This document shows positions 62,579 to 64,000 of a stretch of 64,000 bases of DNA, one piece after another; positions within the stretch are counted from its first letter, which is position 1; each line of letters starts with the position of its first letter. The position numbers and the translations under genes are program-made. The notes under the pieces were generated by a model. The model searched no databases. It was not told where the DNA came from and saw only the letters and a list, made by a program, of their open reading frames with translations. Source of the stretch: Rhizobium sp. SL86 (GTDB lineage: Bacteria; Pseudomonadota; Alphaproteobacteria; Rhizobiales; Rhizobiaceae). Location: the NCBI RefSeq assembly GCF_026672545.1, contig NZ_JAPPRJ010000001.1:1804001-1868000 (forward strand), in the 5' to 3' direction.

Positions 62579-63568
62579 ATGGCTCCCATCATTTCCGCAG
62601 CCTCTGTTTCCAAGACATTCCAGCAACGTGTGCCGCAGCCGGGCCTGGCCGGTGCCGTCAGAAGCTTCGTTTCCCCTGTTACGAAACCCGTCCGGGCGGT
62701 CGAAGACATCTCCTTCGAGATCGCGGCCGGCGAGGCTGTCGGTTATCTCGGCCCGAATGGGGCCGGCAAATCGACGATGATCAAGATGCTGACCGGCATC
62801 CTGGCGCCGAGTGCCGGAACGGTGACCGTGCTCGGTCGTCATCCGCAGGCGGAGCGGGTGGCCAATGCGCGCGATATCGGCGTTGTCTTCGGCCAGCGCA
62901 CGCAGCTCTGGTGGGAGCTGCCGCTGTTTGAAAGTTTCGAGCTGCACCGGCGCATGTACCGCGTGCCGGAGCCGGTCTTCGAGCGTAACCGCGCGGATCT
63001 CACCGAAATGATGGGCCTTGCCTCCTTCCTGGAGCGCCCGGTGCGTCACCTGAGCCTCGGCCAGCGCATGCGCGCCGAGATCGCCATGGCGCTCATGCAT
63101 GATCCAAAGATCCTCTTTCTCGACGAACCGACGATCGGCCTCGACGTCGTGGCAAAGGATGTGGTGCGCAAGTTCCTCTCGCGCATGAACCGCGAGCGCG
63201 GAACGACGATCATCCTCACCACCCATGACCTGCAGGACATCGAGGAGATCTGCCCGCGGTTGATCATGGTGGACGAAGGGCGGCTGTTGTTCGACGGTGC
63301 TATCGGGGCGCTGAGGACCCGGTTTGGCGCACGCCGCAAGCTGGTGCTGGAGTTTGCCGGCGAACCGGGTACCGTGTATCTGCCCGGCACCGAACCTGCC
63401 GGTGGTGAGGGCCATGTCCGCGAATTCCTGCTGTCGGATGACGGCCGTTCGCTCGTCCAGCTGCTGGCAGACCTTCAGACCGATACGGACCTGCGCGACG
63501 TCAGGCTGCACGAACCCGGCATCGAGGAGATCATCCGCACCCATTACCAGGCGAAGGCCGCCGCATGA
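62579..63568 (+). CDS. ABC-2-type transporter ATP-binding protein
   Basis: The 329 aa ATPase has Walker A GPNGAGKST, the RTQLWWELPLFESFELHRRMYRVP segment typical of the subfamily paired with DUF990-type permeases, signature LSLGQRMRAEIAMAL and Walker B ILFLDEPTIGLD. A C-terminal domain follows the ATPase core. The stop overlaps the permease start (ATGA). The exported substrate is unknown. Confidence 0.92.
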   Translation: MAPIISAASVSKTFQQRVPQPGLAGAVRSFVSPVTKPVRAVEDISFEIAAGEAVGYLGPNGAGKSTMIKMLTGILAPSAGTVTVLGRHPQAERVANARDIGVVFGQRTQLWWELPLFESFELHRRMYRVPEPVFERNRADLTEMMGLASFLERPVRHLSLGQRMRAEIAMALMHDPKILFLDEPTIGLDVVAKDVVRKFLSRMNRERGTTIILTTHDLQDIEEICPRLIMVDEGRLLFDGAIGALRTRFGARRKLVLEFAGEPGTVYLPGTEPAGGEGHVREFLLSDDGRSLVQLLADLQTDTDLRDVRLHEPGIEEIIRTHYQAKAAA

Positions 63569-64000
63569 GTGCCTTTCTCGCCCTCATCCGCGCCGCCTTC
63601 CAGCGGGAACTGGAACACCGCTCGCGCAGCATTGCCCGCATCTTCGGCACGCTCGTCGATATTCTGGCCCGCATCTCCATCTGGCAGGCGGTCTTTGCCG
63701 GACATGGCAGCATGAACGGCATCACGCTGTCGCAGATGATCACCTATGCGCTGATCGGCGGCACCATCCTGTCCAGCTGGGATGCGACGATGATCGTCCG
63801 CGAGGTCGGCGGAACGATCCGCACCGGCGCGATCGGCTCCACCCTGCTGCGCCCGGTCGCTTATCCGGTGATGCTGCTCGCCGAACAGCTGGGGTCACGG
63901 TTTTTCGACTGGCTGATGACCTCGCTTCCGGTCATTCTCATCATGGGGCTGATCTATGGCGTGCAACCGCCGGCGAGCCTCGGCCATGGCCTGCTGTTCC
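63565..64000 (+). CDS. ABC-2-type transporter permease (partial, runs off the window)
   Basis: This frame is open from ATG 63565 to the window edge (145 codons seen). It begins MSAFLALIRAAFQRELEHRSR, and at least two to three hydrophobic segments follow, including MTSLPVILIMGLIYGVQPP. It is coupled to the ATPase gene by a 4-nt overlap. The family looks like the DUF990/ABC-2 permeases, which usually come as two consecutive genes, so a second permease is expected just beyond the window. Confidence 0.85.
   Translation, partial: MSAFLALIRAAFQRELEHRSRSIARIFGTLVDILARISIWQAVFAGHGSMNGITLSQMITYALIGGTILSSWDATMIVREVGGTIRTGAIGSTLLRPVAYPVMLLAEQLGSRFFDWLMTSLPVILIMGLIYGVQPPASLGHGLLF

Overview
The window reads as ordinary chromosome of an alphaproteobacterium of the Rhizobiaceae type (Agrobacterium/Rhizobium/Neorhizobium-like). 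This is inferred from high-GC coding sequence, the gene neighbourhoods glnK-amtB | ftsK-lolA-xthA, ffh-aroQ-rpsP-rimM-trmD, dapF-mtaB-ftsY-yciB-DUF2585 and ccmABCDG | acnA, a perfect CtrA box before ftsK, and short G/C-rich palindromic mosaic repeats of the kind common between rhizobial genes. No phage, insertion sequence, plasmid gene, CRISPR array or rRNA was seen; the single tRNA is tRNA-Gly(GCC).

Layout. 0.2-5.4 kb: tRNA-Gly, a trans-editing deacylase, a thioredoxin-TPR chaperone, a Lon-N-domain protein and a Trm112-like protein, then a UbiH-type hydroxylase and TesB. 5.4-12.7 kb: sigma54-driven glnK-amtB, ftsK (reading frame broken once), lolA, xthA and a short-chain dehydrogenase. 12.7-16.1 kb: an envelope-signalling cluster (cyclic-nucleotide-binding protein, orphan CenR/OtpR-like regulator, L,D-transpeptidase) and leuC. 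16.4-22 kb: ppk2, an amino-acid ABC transporter without its ATPase, an MFS carrier, a SnoaL-like protein and a class D beta-lactamase. 22-27.3 kb: the SRP/ribosome/tRNA-modification cluster. 27.6-30.5 kb: vapBC, a Tat-exported metallo-beta-lactamase-fold protein and agmatinase. 30.7-35.8 kb: the dapF-ftsY operon. 35.8-42.6 kb: higBA, the cytochrome c maturation genes and divergent acnA. 42.8-49.9 kb: DUF1223, DUF2794, a GNAT, a Bax-inhibitor/YbhL protein with a structured leader, and a ybbA-ybbP-tesA-like cluster. 50-54.4 kb: thpR, phhB, YkvA-like, IalB-like, rlmN, tenA. 54.4-64 kb: LysE exporter, a dehydrogenase, parDE, argG, MarR plus efflux pump, an uncharacterised protein, an M3 peptidase and the start of an ABC-2 exporter.

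Most genes are housekeeping. The points most worth a second look are small: palindromic repeats translated in frame inside ftsY and scattered through the ccmA-ccmB gap; the ftsK frameshift together with its perfect CtrA box; a terminator whose 3' arm contains the xthA Shine-Dalgarno; and structured leaders before ffh and the YbhL homologue. I found no convincing undescribed multi-gene system.
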